In this document: positions 17,096 through 24,756 of the stretch, one piece after another
Layout: every line of letters starts with the position of its first letter
Numbering within the stretch: position 1 is the first letter of the stretch
Origin: Bacteroidota bacterium
GTDB taxonomy: Bacteria > Bacteroidota > Bacteroidia > Chitinophagales > Chitinophagaceae
NCBI GenBank assembly: GCA_023387985.1
Contig: JAEWHC010000009.1
Span: 1,364,001 to 1,428,000, forward strand
Reading direction: 5' to 3'
Length of the DNA stretch: 64,000 bases
Position numbers and translations under genes: made by a program
The notes under the pieces: model-generated
What the model was told of the DNA's origin: nothing
Databases searched by the model: none
What the model saw: only the letters and a program-made list of their open reading frames with translations

Positions 17096-18232
17096 TCAGG
17101 CCGGCCAGATCGAACGAATAAGGAATTGGGCATTCCGGTCATTGTCAAAAAGGGATGTAAGCACGTGTTCACGGTGGGAATAAGTTTCTTCCGGAACCTC
17201 CCTGTCCATATGGTTGCGGATATGATTGATAAATTCTTCAGGATCTTCAGCCAAAAGACAACAGCTTTGCAAGTCATCACCATCCGCACCTGCTTTGTTT
17301 ACAATGCAAAAACGACCAAAGTACAATGCTTCGATCAGCTTAAGTTTTATCCCAGTCTTGTTGAAAGAAGGCAGTAAATGGATCTGTGCGTTTACCAACA
17401 GCTGTTCCATTTCCGAAGCGGCAGGATTGGCAATTATTCGGATATTAGAAGCCATTTCAGCAAGTCCCACCAATTCAGAAGCTGGGTTTTTTCCTGCAAA
17501 TAAAAAATGTACACCCGGCAACGCGGATGCTACATGTTTTACCAGCCAACGAACGGCGTAAACATTTTCCGGTACAGAAAGATTTCCGTGGTATAAACAA
17601 TAGTTGCCTTTACCATTGTGGCGGTATACACGTTGTTCTTTTAAAAAGAGCGGAAGGTGGACGATGTTTGAATACCCAAGTATTGTTTGGAAATATTTCA
17701 GGTCGTTTTCACCAATCGCATAAAATTTACCGCGGTTGACAAGCATCTTTTCATATTTCTTCAGCCAATCGGCCTCTTTGCGGTAATAAGTTTTTCTGAG
17801 CCAGTCTTTTTCAAAACCGGCAAGATGGGCATAATATATATGTTCCACGTTCATTAAGCGCACATGACATCGCTGGCTGTCAATTTCATGGTTGTACAAA
17901 AACCAGGTGCAATGTATCCCTTCCATAAAAACAGGATAATTGTCCGCATTGAGTCTCTCCGGTAATTTATGGTGCGACCGGCTCGAAACAATATAAGGAA
18001 TACCATTTAGGAAAGCGGTTGGCTTAATTACCCTGGGATAATAATGTACTTCCGCACAGTATTTTTCAAGTTCAGGCTGGCGGCCACGCCCATACTCGAA
18101 GCAATGCAGGTGGATCTGGATTCCTGCCCGTTGAAGCGCATCTAATTTATAAAAAACATCAAATACCCCTCCGTAATCAACAGGGTAGGGTACATCAAAG
18201 GCCACAATATGGAGGTGTTTGTCGTCAGGCAC
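17096..18232 (-). CDS. GT-B fold glycosyltransferase
   Basis: The 378-residue protein is predicted to transfer a sugar from a nucleotide donor, probably in polysaccharide or glycolipid synthesis. The N-terminal lobe opens with LHIVAFDVPYPVDYGGVFDVFY, the usual acceptor-side start with a Gly-Gly loop. The C-terminal lobe has YCLYHGNLSVPENVYAVRWL, FLFAGKNPASELVGLA, and the donor-binding stretch GIKLKLIEALYFGRFCIVN with a conserved Glu. It has no transmembrane segment. It is translated in the same direction as, and 16 nt after, a second glycosyltransferase gene, so the two are probably one operon. The acceptor cannot be deduced. Confidence 0.85.
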   Translation of the reverse strand: MPDDKHLHIVAFDVPYPVDYGGVFDVFYKLDALQRAGIQIHLHCFEYGRGRQPELEKYCAEVHYYPRVIKPTAFLNGIPYIVSSRSHHKLPERLNADNYPVFMEGIHCTWFLYNHEIDSQRCHVRLMNVEHIYYAHLAGFEKDWLRKTYYRKEADWLKKYEKMLVNRGKFYAIGENDLKYFQTILGYSNIVHLPLFLKEQRVYRHNGKGNYCLYHGNLSVPENVYAVRWLVKHVASALPGVHFLFAGKNPASELVGLAEMASNIRIIANPAASEMEQLLVNAQIHLLPSFNKTGIKLKLIEALYFGRFCIVNKAGADGDDLQSCCLLAEDPEEFINHIRNHMDREVPEETYSHREHVLTSLFDNDRNAQFLIRSIWPA

Positions 18233-18248
18233 GCCTCAGAAAATGGGT

Positions 18249-19409
18249 TCAGCTCAAAGGAAATACTTTTTGCCAGAATTCAATGAGCTTTTGTTTCTCA
18301 TGATCCCAATTCCAGATTTCAGCGGCTTTTTTTGCGCCTTCTGAAAGCGAGTTCCAAAGTTCACTGTTGACCAACAGCTCTTTCATTCCCGATACAATTG
18401 TTGCCGGTTCCACATTATCGATCAGATGGGCCACCGCGAATTGTTTCTGCAAGGCTGCATATTCGGGGTAGTTAACACAGAGTTGGGGGATGCCGGCCTG
18501 TACATAATCAAAATAACGGTTGGCCAGTGAATTGTACTGGTTAATTCCTGTGTTTTCAAACAGGGTCAGACCTGCAAATGCCCTGCGTGTAATGGGTATA
18601 AGATCATTGGGGAGAATCTGACCAAGGAAAATAAATTTATCAGTCACTTTTGCTTCCAGAATTGCTGCCTTCAATTGCTTTATAAAATTGCCTGTACCGG
18701 CAATGACCACCGGAACATCAATTTCTTTCATAGCCTGTACCAATTGTGAAAACCCCCTGCCTTCATTTACTGCGCCCTGGTAAAGAAAAAAACGAGGTGG
18801 AAGGTCTGGGATGGATGCTGAAGAGAGTGGCCGCACATTTGCCGGCAACGGCATATTACGGATTACCCAGTAATTAACTTTATACTTAATATAGAAGATC
18901 TGGGCTATGTATTCGTTTACGGTATATCCATTGTTGAATTGCGGAACGAGGTTATGCTGCAGCTGACTCCATATATAATGAATATGTTTTCGCCTTTTCA
19001 CTTCAGTCATCTCTGTAAACAGCTCATGGGCGTCATAAACTCTTGTTAATTGAAAAATTCGGGATATTTGGAATACTGGCAGGATCGTGTCGAGGTCAAT
19101 GGCACAAACAGCAACCGATTTATTCGGCAAATTGCGCACATATTTCTTCAGCCATTGGAATAGTTTCCAATTGTACTCTGCATAAAATCGTTTCCCTTTG
19201 GTGTGCTTCAGGGGCAAGCGAACCTGTTTATATGCAGTTATTAAAAGAGGTAGGGAATCTGGTAGCTCACGACCTACCAGCGTAACTTCATAACCGGTTT
19301 CCTGCAAAGCAGAGCAGATGCGCTGCATACGCTGATCATAATTCAGATCGTTGGTTACGGTGCAAATTACCTGCTTTGTGACGGGATTTTTCACATTGGC
19401 AAATCTCAT
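18249..19409 (-). CDS. GT-B fold glycosyltransferase
   Basis: The start at 19409 (MRFANVKNPVTKQVICTVTNDL) gives 386 residues. An upstream frame to 19499 would run into the rpsO promoter and adds a non-homologous-looking basic segment. The N-terminal domain starts with VICTVTNDLNYDQRM, a pattern seen in GT4-type enzymes, and YDAHELFTEM is the acceptor-side motif. The C-terminal domain shows FFLYQGAVNEGRGFSQLVQAM, VVIAGTGNFIKQL, FIFLGQILPNDL, and the donor-binding NRYFDYVQAGIPQLCVN. It lies 16 nt upstream of the other glycosyltransferase gene and is divergent from rpsO. The substrate is unknown. Confidence 0.86.
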   Translation of the reverse strand: MRFANVKNPVTKQVICTVTNDLNYDQRMQRICSALQETGYEVTLVGRELPDSLPLLITAYKQVRLPLKHTKGKRFYAEYNWKLFQWLKKYVRNLPNKSVAVCAIDLDTILPVFQISRIFQLTRVYDAHELFTEMTEVKRRKHIHYIWSQLQHNLVPQFNNGYTVNEYIAQIFYIKYKVNYWVIRNMPLPANVRPLSSASIPDLPPRFFLYQGAVNEGRGFSQLVQAMKEIDVPVVIAGTGNFIKQLKAAILEAKVTDKFIFLGQILPNDLIPITRRAFAGLTLFENTGINQYNSLANRYFDYVQAGIPQLCVNYPEYAALQKQFAVAHLIDNVEPATIVSGMKELLVNSELWNSLSEGAKKAAEIWNWDHEKQKLIEFWQKVFPLS

Positions 19410-19434
19410 TCTTTTTGATGTACTTGGAGAATTT

Positions 19435-19464
19435 TTTGTAATTTCAAAATTTCGATTACCTTTG
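19435..19464 (+). promoter_or_regulatory. Bacteroidota-type promoter of rpsO
   Basis: TTTG at 19435-19438 and TACCTTTG at 19457-19464 are separated by 18 nt, closely matching the -33 TTTG / -7 TAnnTTTG consensus of the primary sigma factor of this phylum. It would give an rpsO leader of about 45 nt. This is the best complete promoter in the window. Confidence 0.75.
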
Positions 19465-19515
19465 CAGCCCTTAAGATGTTTAATAAATAATTGGATCACA
19501 AAAACGAATAATCGG

Positions 19516-19788
19516 ATGCCCTATTTAACTGTTGAAAAAAGAGCAGAAATTTTTAATACCTACGGTGGTTCCGCCAAAAATACGGGATCTATCGAAGGTC
19601 AGATTGCCTTGCTGACTGAGCGTATCAGCGCTTTATCGGCACACCTCAAAGAAAACAAAAAAGACTTTAGCACCCACCGCGGCCTCATGAAAATGGTAGG
19701 ACAGCGCCGGAGATTGCTTTCTTATCTCAGCAAAAAAGACCTTCAAGGTTATCGCTCGCTGATCGAGAAATTAGGGTTACGTAAGTAA
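19516..19788 (+). CDS. rpsO: 30S ribosomal protein S15
   Basis: S15 binds the central domain of 16S rRNA and nucleates platform assembly of the small subunit. From the ATG at 19516 it has 90 residues, the normal size. The sequence includes the conserved TGSIEGQIALLTERISALSAHL helix region, KKDFSTHRGLMKMVGQRRRLL, and YLSKKDLQGYRSLIEKLGLRK at the end. The open frame extends upstream to 19351 but that part covers the promoter and is not coding. The gene is followed by a terminator and then by pnp, the classic rpsO-pnp order. Confidence 0.98.
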   Translation: MPYLTVEKRAEIFNTYGGSAKNTGSIEGQIALLTERISALSAHLKENKKDFSTHRGLMKMVGQRRRLLSYLSKKDLQGYRSLIEKLGLRK

Positions 19789-19811
19789 TCGGCAATGGTG
19801 CTTTGAAGATA

Positions 19812-19853
19812 TAAATCCCCGGTTGAAGCGTTTCAATTGGGGATTTAGTTTTT
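19812..19853 (+). terminator. Intrinsic terminator between rpsO and pnp
   Basis: TAAATCCCC (19812-19820) pairs with GGGGATTTA (19839-19847), with further pairing of TTGAA and TTCAA near the loop, followed by a G and five T residues. It lies about 23 nt after the rpsO stop. Confidence 0.75.
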
Positions 19854-19936
19854 AATGGCTCACACTGTTTTCTTTTTTATCACTATTTTTCGCATCCGGA
19901 TCAGGATGCCTTGTCATTTTCAAAAATATATCTATT

Positions 19937-22081
19937 ATGATTCCACAACCCCATTCCGTCTCAATTGATTTGGGAGATGGCCGCCCCGTTACGATCAGCT
20001 CCGGCCGTCTTGCCAGGCAAGCCGATGGCGCTGTTCTTGTTCAGTGCGGAAATTGCTACATTCTTGCCACCGTTGTTGCCAGCAAAGAGCCCAGACCGGG
20101 CCAATCCTTTTTTCCGCTCACCGTAGATTACCAGGAAAAATTTGCGTCTGCAGGAAGAATTCCAGGTTCGTTTTTTAAGCGTGAAGGACGTCTGAACGAC
20201 TATGAAGTATTGATCAGCCGATTGATCGACCGGGCCTTACGCCCCTTGTTTCCTGAAGATTACCTATGTGATGTTCAGGTACTTGTTACGCTATTGTCTT
20301 ACGATGAAGAAGTAATGCCCGATAGCCTTGCATGCCTTGCAGCATCAGCCGCTCTGGCCGTAAGTGACGTACCCATTAAAGAAGTGATCTCAGAAGTGCG
20401 AATTGGCCGCCACCAGGGTGAATTTATTGTGAACCCTACCCGCAGCCAGTTAAAGGAATGCGATATGGATTTTATGATCGCTGCCACTGATAAGAACATT
20501 ATGATGGTTGAAGGCGAATCAAAGGAATGCCAGGAAGAAGACCTGGTTCGCGCCCTTCAGGTTGCCCACGATTCCATTAAAATCCAGATCTTAGCCCAGC
20601 AGGAACTTGGTCAGAAAGCAGGCGTTACCGGCAAGCGGGATTATACGAAGCCTTACAGGAATGAAGAGCTCGAAAAAAGGATTTATGAATTGGCTTCTCA
20701 GAAAATGCATGCCATTGCTTCTTCAGATTCCGGAAAACATGAGCGTCGCGAAGCATTTTCCAAACTCCACGATGAAGTGGTGGAAGCGCTTGGCGAATTG
20801 AGTGACGAGGACGCTGCTTTGATCGGACTGTACACCGGTGATGTGCAATATGATGTGGTTCGCAATATGATACTCGATGAAGGCAAACGCCTTGACGGAC
20901 GGGATACCCGCACTGTGCGGCCATTAGATATGATTGTGGATGTGCTTCCTATGCCCCATGGTTCAGCTCTGTTTACAAGAGGTGAAACTCAATCACTTAC
21001 TACAGTAACCTTAGGTACCCCATTAGATGAGTTGTTGCTGGAAACCGCAGGTACGAGTGACTATACAAAATTCTATTTGCACTATAATTTCCCTCCATTC
21101 AGTACTGGTGAAGTAAAAATGATGCGCGGGCCCGGTCGTCGTGAAGTTGGACATGGGAATCTCGCCATGAGAAGCCTGAAGCAACTGATGCCCGGAAATG
21201 ATTATCCATATACGGTTCGTGTTATCAGCGATATCCTGGAAAGCAACGGCTCAAGTTCAATGGCTACTGTTTGTGCCGGTTCCCTCGCCCTGATGGATGC
21301 TGGTGTACCGTTTGCCAAACACGTTGGTGGCGTGGCTATGGGATTGATCACACGCCCGGCGGACGGAAAATACGCCATTCTCACAGATATTCTGGGGGAT
21401 GAGGATCACCTGGGCGACATGGATTTTAAAGTAACCGGCACCCGCGATGGCATTTGTGGTGTTCAGATGGACATCAAAATTGATGGCCTGAGTATGGATG
21501 TAATGCGTGAGGCGCTTGAACAGGCCCGCCAGGCAAGATTGCATATTCTTAATGCCATGTATGAAGCCCTTCCCGCTTTCAGGGATGACATTAAGCCGCA
21601 TGCTCCACGCATGGTGAAGATGTTCATTGACAAGGAATTCATTGGCGCCGTTATCGGACCGGGTGGTAAAGTAATCCAGGAAATCCAGAAGGAAACAGGA
21701 ACAACAATAACCATCGAAGAGAAGAATGAAATGGGCGAAGTGAGCATCTTTGGCAAAGCCAAGGAAGGAGTAACCCGCGCAGAAAACTGGATTAAAGGCA
21801 TTACCGCTATGCCAACTGTTGGCGAAGTTTATGAAGCTACAGTCAAGAGCATTATGCCTTATGGCGCTTTTGTGGAATTCTTACCTGGAAAACAAGGGTT
21901 ACTTCATATCAGTGAAGTTACCTGGAAACGCCTCGAGTCATTGGAAGGCATTTTAAAAGAAAACGACCTGGTTAAGGTAAAACTGACCGGCACCGATCCA
22001 AAGACCGGTAAGTTTAAGCTCAGCCGCAAGGTGCTTTTGCCGAAACCACAGGTCCCAACGCAGGAAGAAGGCAAGAATTAA
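19937..22081 (+). CDS. pnp: Polyribonucleotide nucleotidyltransferase (PNPase)
   Basis: PNPase degrades RNA processively from the 3' end with phosphate and is a core part of mRNA turnover. The 714-residue protein has the full domain order. The first RNase PH domain carries FFPLTVDYQEKFASAGRIPGSF near residues 56-77. A linker helical domain follows, then the second RNase PH domain with RGETQSLTTVTLG and GPGRREVGHGNLAMRSL. The KH domain has IGAVIGPGGKVIQEIQKETG (about 568-590), and the S1 domain YGAFVEFLPGKQGLLHISEV comes near residues 640-660. It ends in a short tail without further domains. It is flanked by terminators on both sides. Confidence 0.98.
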   Translation: MIPQPHSVSIDLGDGRPVTISSGRLARQADGAVLVQCGNCYILATVVASKEPRPGQSFFPLTVDYQEKFASAGRIPGSFFKREGRLNDYEVLISRLIDRALRPLFPEDYLCDVQVLVTLLSYDEEVMPDSLACLAASAALAVSDVPIKEVISEVRIGRHQGEFIVNPTRSQLKECDMDFMIAATDKNIMMVEGESKECQEEDLVRALQVAHDSIKIQILAQQELGQKAGVTGKRDYTKPYRNEELEKRIYELASQKMHAIASSDSGKHERREAFSKLHDEVVEALGELSDEDAALIGLYTGDVQYDVVRNMILDEGKRLDGRDTRTVRPLDMIVDVLPMPHGSALFTRGETQSLTTVTLGTPLDELLLETAGTSDYTKFYLHYNFPPFSTGEVKMMRGPGRREVGHGNLAMRSLKQLMPGNDYPYTVRVISDILESNGSSSMATVCAGSLALMDAGVPFAKHVGGVAMGLITRPADGKYAILTDILGDEDHLGDMDFKVTGTRDGICGVQMDIKIDGLSMDVMREALEQARQARLHILNAMYEALPAFRDDIKPHAPRMVKMFIDKEFIGAVIGPGGKVIQEIQKETGTTITIEEKNEMGEVSIFGKAKEGVTRAENWIKGITAMPTVGEVYEATVKSIMPYGAFVEFLPGKQGLLHISEVTWKRLESLEGILKENDLVKVKLTGTDPKTGKFKLSRKVLLPKPQVPTQEEGKN

Positions 22082-22102
22082 GGCATTGATTAAAGTGTAT
22101 CA

Positions 22103-22138
22103 ATCCCGGAGACTTCTATCACTCCGGGATTTTTTTTA
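22103..22138 (+). terminator. Rho-independent terminator after pnp
   Basis: ATCCCGGAG (22103-22111) and CTCCGGGAT (22122-22130) form a perfect 9-bp GC-rich stem, followed by a run of seven more T residues. It lies 21 nt after the pnp stop. Confidence 0.92.
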
Positions 22139-22176
22139 GTTCCGGCTTTTAAGCCAGATAAAAAACAGGTTTCGGC

Positions 22177-23001
22177 ATGAAGAAAAAAAGATATATCAAG
22201 GTTGAGGTTCCGGGTCTGGACGCTGAAAAGAAAGAATGGGTTCCAGCCCTTTTTGCCGATCTCAGTATTTCAGGCATTGAAGAAAAAGAGAATGGAGTTG
22301 AAATTTTTGGCGCTGAAGGAACTCTTGAAGTAGAAGAAATTGTGGATATTCTGGAAAAGAAAGGCCTTGAATACCAGTTGTTTTTTATTGAGGACCAGAA
22401 TTGGAATGCCGTTTGGGAATCATCTTTTGAACCGGTTGTGGTAGAAGACCAGGTATGTATACGTGCCAGCTTTCATGAGGCACCTAAAACCGTAAAATAT
22501 GATCTGGTGATTACTCCAAAAATGAGTTTTGGAACTGGCCATCATGCGACCACATGGCTAATGGTAAAGGCTATGGCTGAAATGGACTTTGCCAGCCGGA
22601 CGGTTATCGATTTTGGAACGGGCACAGGAGTATTGGCGATTTTTGCCGAAAAACTGGGAGCGATACAGGTTGAAGCGATTGATATTGATGAATGGAGCGT
22701 AGCCAATGCTCTTGAAAATTGTACGAATAATGAATGCAGAAACGTCATTATCCGGCAAGACAACCAACTAAAATATCTTTTGCCGGCCGATGTGGTGCTT
22801 GCCAATATCAACCGGAATATTCTCCTTGAAAATATGGTCAGCCTGGTTGAGAAAACCAGGGAAGGGGGGAGTTGCCTGATGAGTGGGTTATTGGAGGGTG
22901 ATCGTGAAATTATCAGTAATCAAGCGGTAGCTTCAGGCTTCCAGGAAGCAGGATACTGGGAAAAGGACGGATGGATTGCCTTGTTATTCCGCAAAAATTA
23001 A
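22177..23001 (+). CDS. prmA: Ribosomal protein L11 methyltransferase PrmA
   Basis: PrmA trimethylates several lysines and the N-terminus of ribosomal protein L11 with S-adenosylmethionine. The 274-residue length is close to the family norm. The small N-terminal substrate-recognition domain is followed by WNAVWESSFEPVVVED, the typical linker. The methyltransferase core shows VITPKMSFGTGHHATTWLM, then VIDFGTGTGVLAIFAEKLGA (motif I, about residues 141-160), VEAIDIDEWSVANALEN and the LANINRNILLEN motif, the NINR element replacing the usual NIL. It lies just downstream of the pnp terminator. Confidence 0.94.
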   Translation: MKKKRYIKVEVPGLDAEKKEWVPALFADLSISGIEEKENGVEIFGAEGTLEVEEIVDILEKKGLEYQLFFIEDQNWNAVWESSFEPVVVEDQVCIRASFHEAPKTVKYDLVITPKMSFGTGHHATTWLMVKAMAEMDFASRTVIDFGTGTGVLAIFAEKLGAIQVEAIDIDEWSVANALENCTNNECRNVIIRQDNQLKYLLPADVVLANINRNILLENMVSLVEKTREGGSCLMSGLLEGDREIISNQAVASGFQEAGYWEKDGWIALLFRKN

Positions 23002-23126
23002 GTGAATATGAAAGTCCTCCCTCTCGCAACGTTTCATTTTATACTACATTTGTAAATTCTACTTAATTTTTTCCGGGTGGGATTGATTGCATTTTTTACC
23101 GGAAAGCAGTTTGACTATAAGATATA

Positions 23127-23765
23127 ATGTTAGAATTATTATTAATAATTATTGCCTATTTGATCGGGTCTATCCCCACTGCAATCTGGGTTGGGAAATA
23201 CTTTTTTGGTATCGATGTCCGCGATTATGGAAGTGGAAATGCCGGCGCCACGAATACGTTTAGGGTTTTGGGTGCAAGATGGGGCAGCTTTGTAATGGCT
23301 GTCGACATTTCCAAAGGGGTGATCGCCTGTTTGTTGTATTTGCTGATCCCTTATTATACTATGCATGAATTTGCCCGCACCAACTTTATGATCGGCCTGG
23401 GCATGGCAGCTGTATTAGGTCATATTTATCCCATTTGGGCCGGGTTTAAAGGAGGAAAGGGCGTGGCCACCGTATTTGGAATGGTGTTGGCCATCCAACC
23501 GCAGGTAGGGCTGATGGTATTGATCATTTTTCTGCTGGTATTGTTTTTAACCCGGTACGTTTCACTCAGTTCTATACTTGCATCGCTTTCTCTGCCTATA
23601 ATGGTTCTGGTTATCTTTAAAGAGCCCGAATTGCTTTATCGCATATTTGCTGTCGCCATTGCGGTTCTCGTTATTTTTACCCATCAGAAAAATATTGACC
23701 GCCTGTTGAAAGGCAATGAAAATAAGGTCAAAATGAATGGGTTGAAGCTTAGAAAACGAAACTGA
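23127..23765 (+). CDS. plsY: Acyl-phosphate:glycerol-3-phosphate acyltransferase PlsY
   Basis: PlsY is an integral membrane enzyme that transfers an acyl group from acyl-phosphate to glycerol 3-phosphate, the first step of phospholipid synthesis. It uses the product of PlsX, whose gene is at 57451-58392. The 212-residue protein shows the three conserved cytoplasmic loops: SIPTAIWVGKYFFGIDVRDYGSGNAGATN (split here as SIPTAIWVGKYF and DYGSGNAGATNTFRVLG), GHIYPIWAGFKGGKGVATVFG, and the C-terminal THQKNIDRLLKGNENK. About five transmembrane helices separate them. A TACATTTG element lies at 23045-23052, but no -33 box fits. Confidence 0.97.
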   Translation: MLELLLIIIAYLIGSIPTAIWVGKYFFGIDVRDYGSGNAGATNTFRVLGARWGSFVMAVDISKGVIACLLYLLIPYYTMHEFARTNFMIGLGMAAVLGHIYPIWAGFKGGKGVATVFGMVLAIQPQVGLMVLIIFLLVLFLTRYVSLSSILASLSLPIMVLVIFKEPELLYRIFAVAIAVLVIFTHQKNIDRLLKGNENKVKMNGLKLRKRN

Positions 23766-23828
23766 ACCCACGGCCTGGATTCAAAAAAATCTAAAAAAAA
23801 GCCTCAATATCTCTTAGTTTATCAAGAT

Positions 23829-23863
23829 GTTGATCTATTTTCCAAAATTATTGTATATTTTTG
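23829..23863 (+). promoter_or_regulatory. Possible promoter of the 24021 gene
   Basis: GTTG at 23829-23832 and TATTTTTG at 23856-23863 are 23 nt apart. The -7 element is an exact TAnnTTTG match and the -33 box is one base off consensus. The leader would be about 150 nt. The spacing is at the long end, so confidence is moderate. The rest of the 255-nt gap between plsY and this gene shows nothing else recognisable. Confidence 0.4.
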
Positions 23864-24020
23864 CATCTAAATTCTTACGTCTTTAATGTTTACCACTTAA
23901 ATACTCTTATTGAATTTCGCCTTGGGATTCGTGATGAATGGTTTCAAGGCATTGTTGTATAGTGGAAAACGGCGTGTAGAGTTTCAAACTTCATTTTTTA
24001 ATTAAACAGTTTTTTGAGTG

Positions 24021-24461
24021 ATGTCGCAGCTAAGTCTTGTTGAAAAACTTCGTTTAACCGAAGAAAAAAATTTATTGATTCAGGGTTTACCATCTTCGGT
24101 AGAAAAACAATTTATCAAACTTTCATTTTCTAAAAACGTAACCCCTTTACTAAGAAGAAAGAAAATAGACTGGGCACTTGTTTTCGCCGTAAACGAAAAC
24201 CAGCTAAGCCAGATCCTGAATGACGTATTGCCCGCAATGAACGACGAGGGCAAACTGTGGGTAGCCTACCCTAAAACCACCTCCAAAATAGTGAGCGATC
24301 TTAACCGCGAGGGAAGCTGGACCTGCCTGACCTGCAGTGGGTACAACAATGTGGAAGAAGTTACCCTGGACCATGTGTGGAGCGCCATCTGGTGGAGCAA
24401 CCGCATAGAAATGGACAACGAAGAGGAGGTTTTTGAAGTAGCAGATGCCGATAAAAATTAA
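24021..24461 (+). CDS. Conserved hypothetical cytoplasmic protein
   Basis: This is a 146-residue soluble protein, acidic at its C-terminus (DNEEEVFEVADADKN). The ATG at 24021 is preferred over the GTG immediately before it. It has no signal peptide or membrane segment. The core WALVFAVNENQLSQILNDVL followed by GKLWVAYPKTTSKI resembles the fold of small DUF3052-like proteins, in which a leucine-rich helix precedes a LW(V/I)xYPK strand. I make that link from pattern memory only. It contains CLTC and several Trp residues. A hairpin with a GAAA loop follows the stop. Confidence 0.75.
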   Translation: MSQLSLVEKLRLTEEKNLLIQGLPSSVEKQFIKLSFSKNVTPLLRRKKIDWALVFAVNENQLSQILNDVLPAMNDEGKLWVAYPKTTSKIVSDLNREGSWTCLTCSGYNNVEEVTLDHVWSAIWWSNRIEMDNEEEVFEVADADKN

Positions 24462-24545
24462 TCTTATCATGCAGCGTTTTCCTGCATAATTTACTCTTTG
24501 ACTACGAAGAGCCGGGAAGGCTTTCAATTTTATGCAAAAAGTTAT

Positions 24546-24576
24546 GGGCTGTCTGAAAAGACGGCCCGTTTACTTT
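24546..24576 (+). terminator. GAAA-capped hairpin after the 24021 gene
   Basis: GGGCTGTCT (24546-24554) and AGACGGCCC (24559-24567) pair over 9 bp with one G-T wobble around a GAAA tetraloop, followed by GTTTACTTT. It is a likely weak intrinsic terminator or a stable 3' structure. The rest of the gap to 24695 shows nothing recognisable. Confidence 0.55.
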
Positions 24577-24695
24577 AAGGCACCATCTCCGGTTGTCGGA
24601 AGGCTGGATTGTCGCTTGCTGATAGCCAACCAATCTTAAATGTTTCAGGTTGCTTTGGCAAAAAGCACAGACACTCCAAAAATCCATTTTTGCCT

Positions 24696-24740
24696 AAAAA
24701 ATGCGCAATGGCATATTCTTTTGAATAGGGCATTGCGCAT
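24696..24740 (-). terminator. Rho-independent terminator of the VPS10-like gene
   Basis: ATGCGCAATG (24701-24710) and CATTGCGCAT (24731-24740) form a 10-bp perfect stem. Additional pairing is possible towards the loop. On the minus strand the stem is followed by five to six T residues. It lies 16 nt beyond the stop codon at 24757. Confidence 0.8.
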
Positions 24741-24756
24741 GTTGATTGGTATTTTC

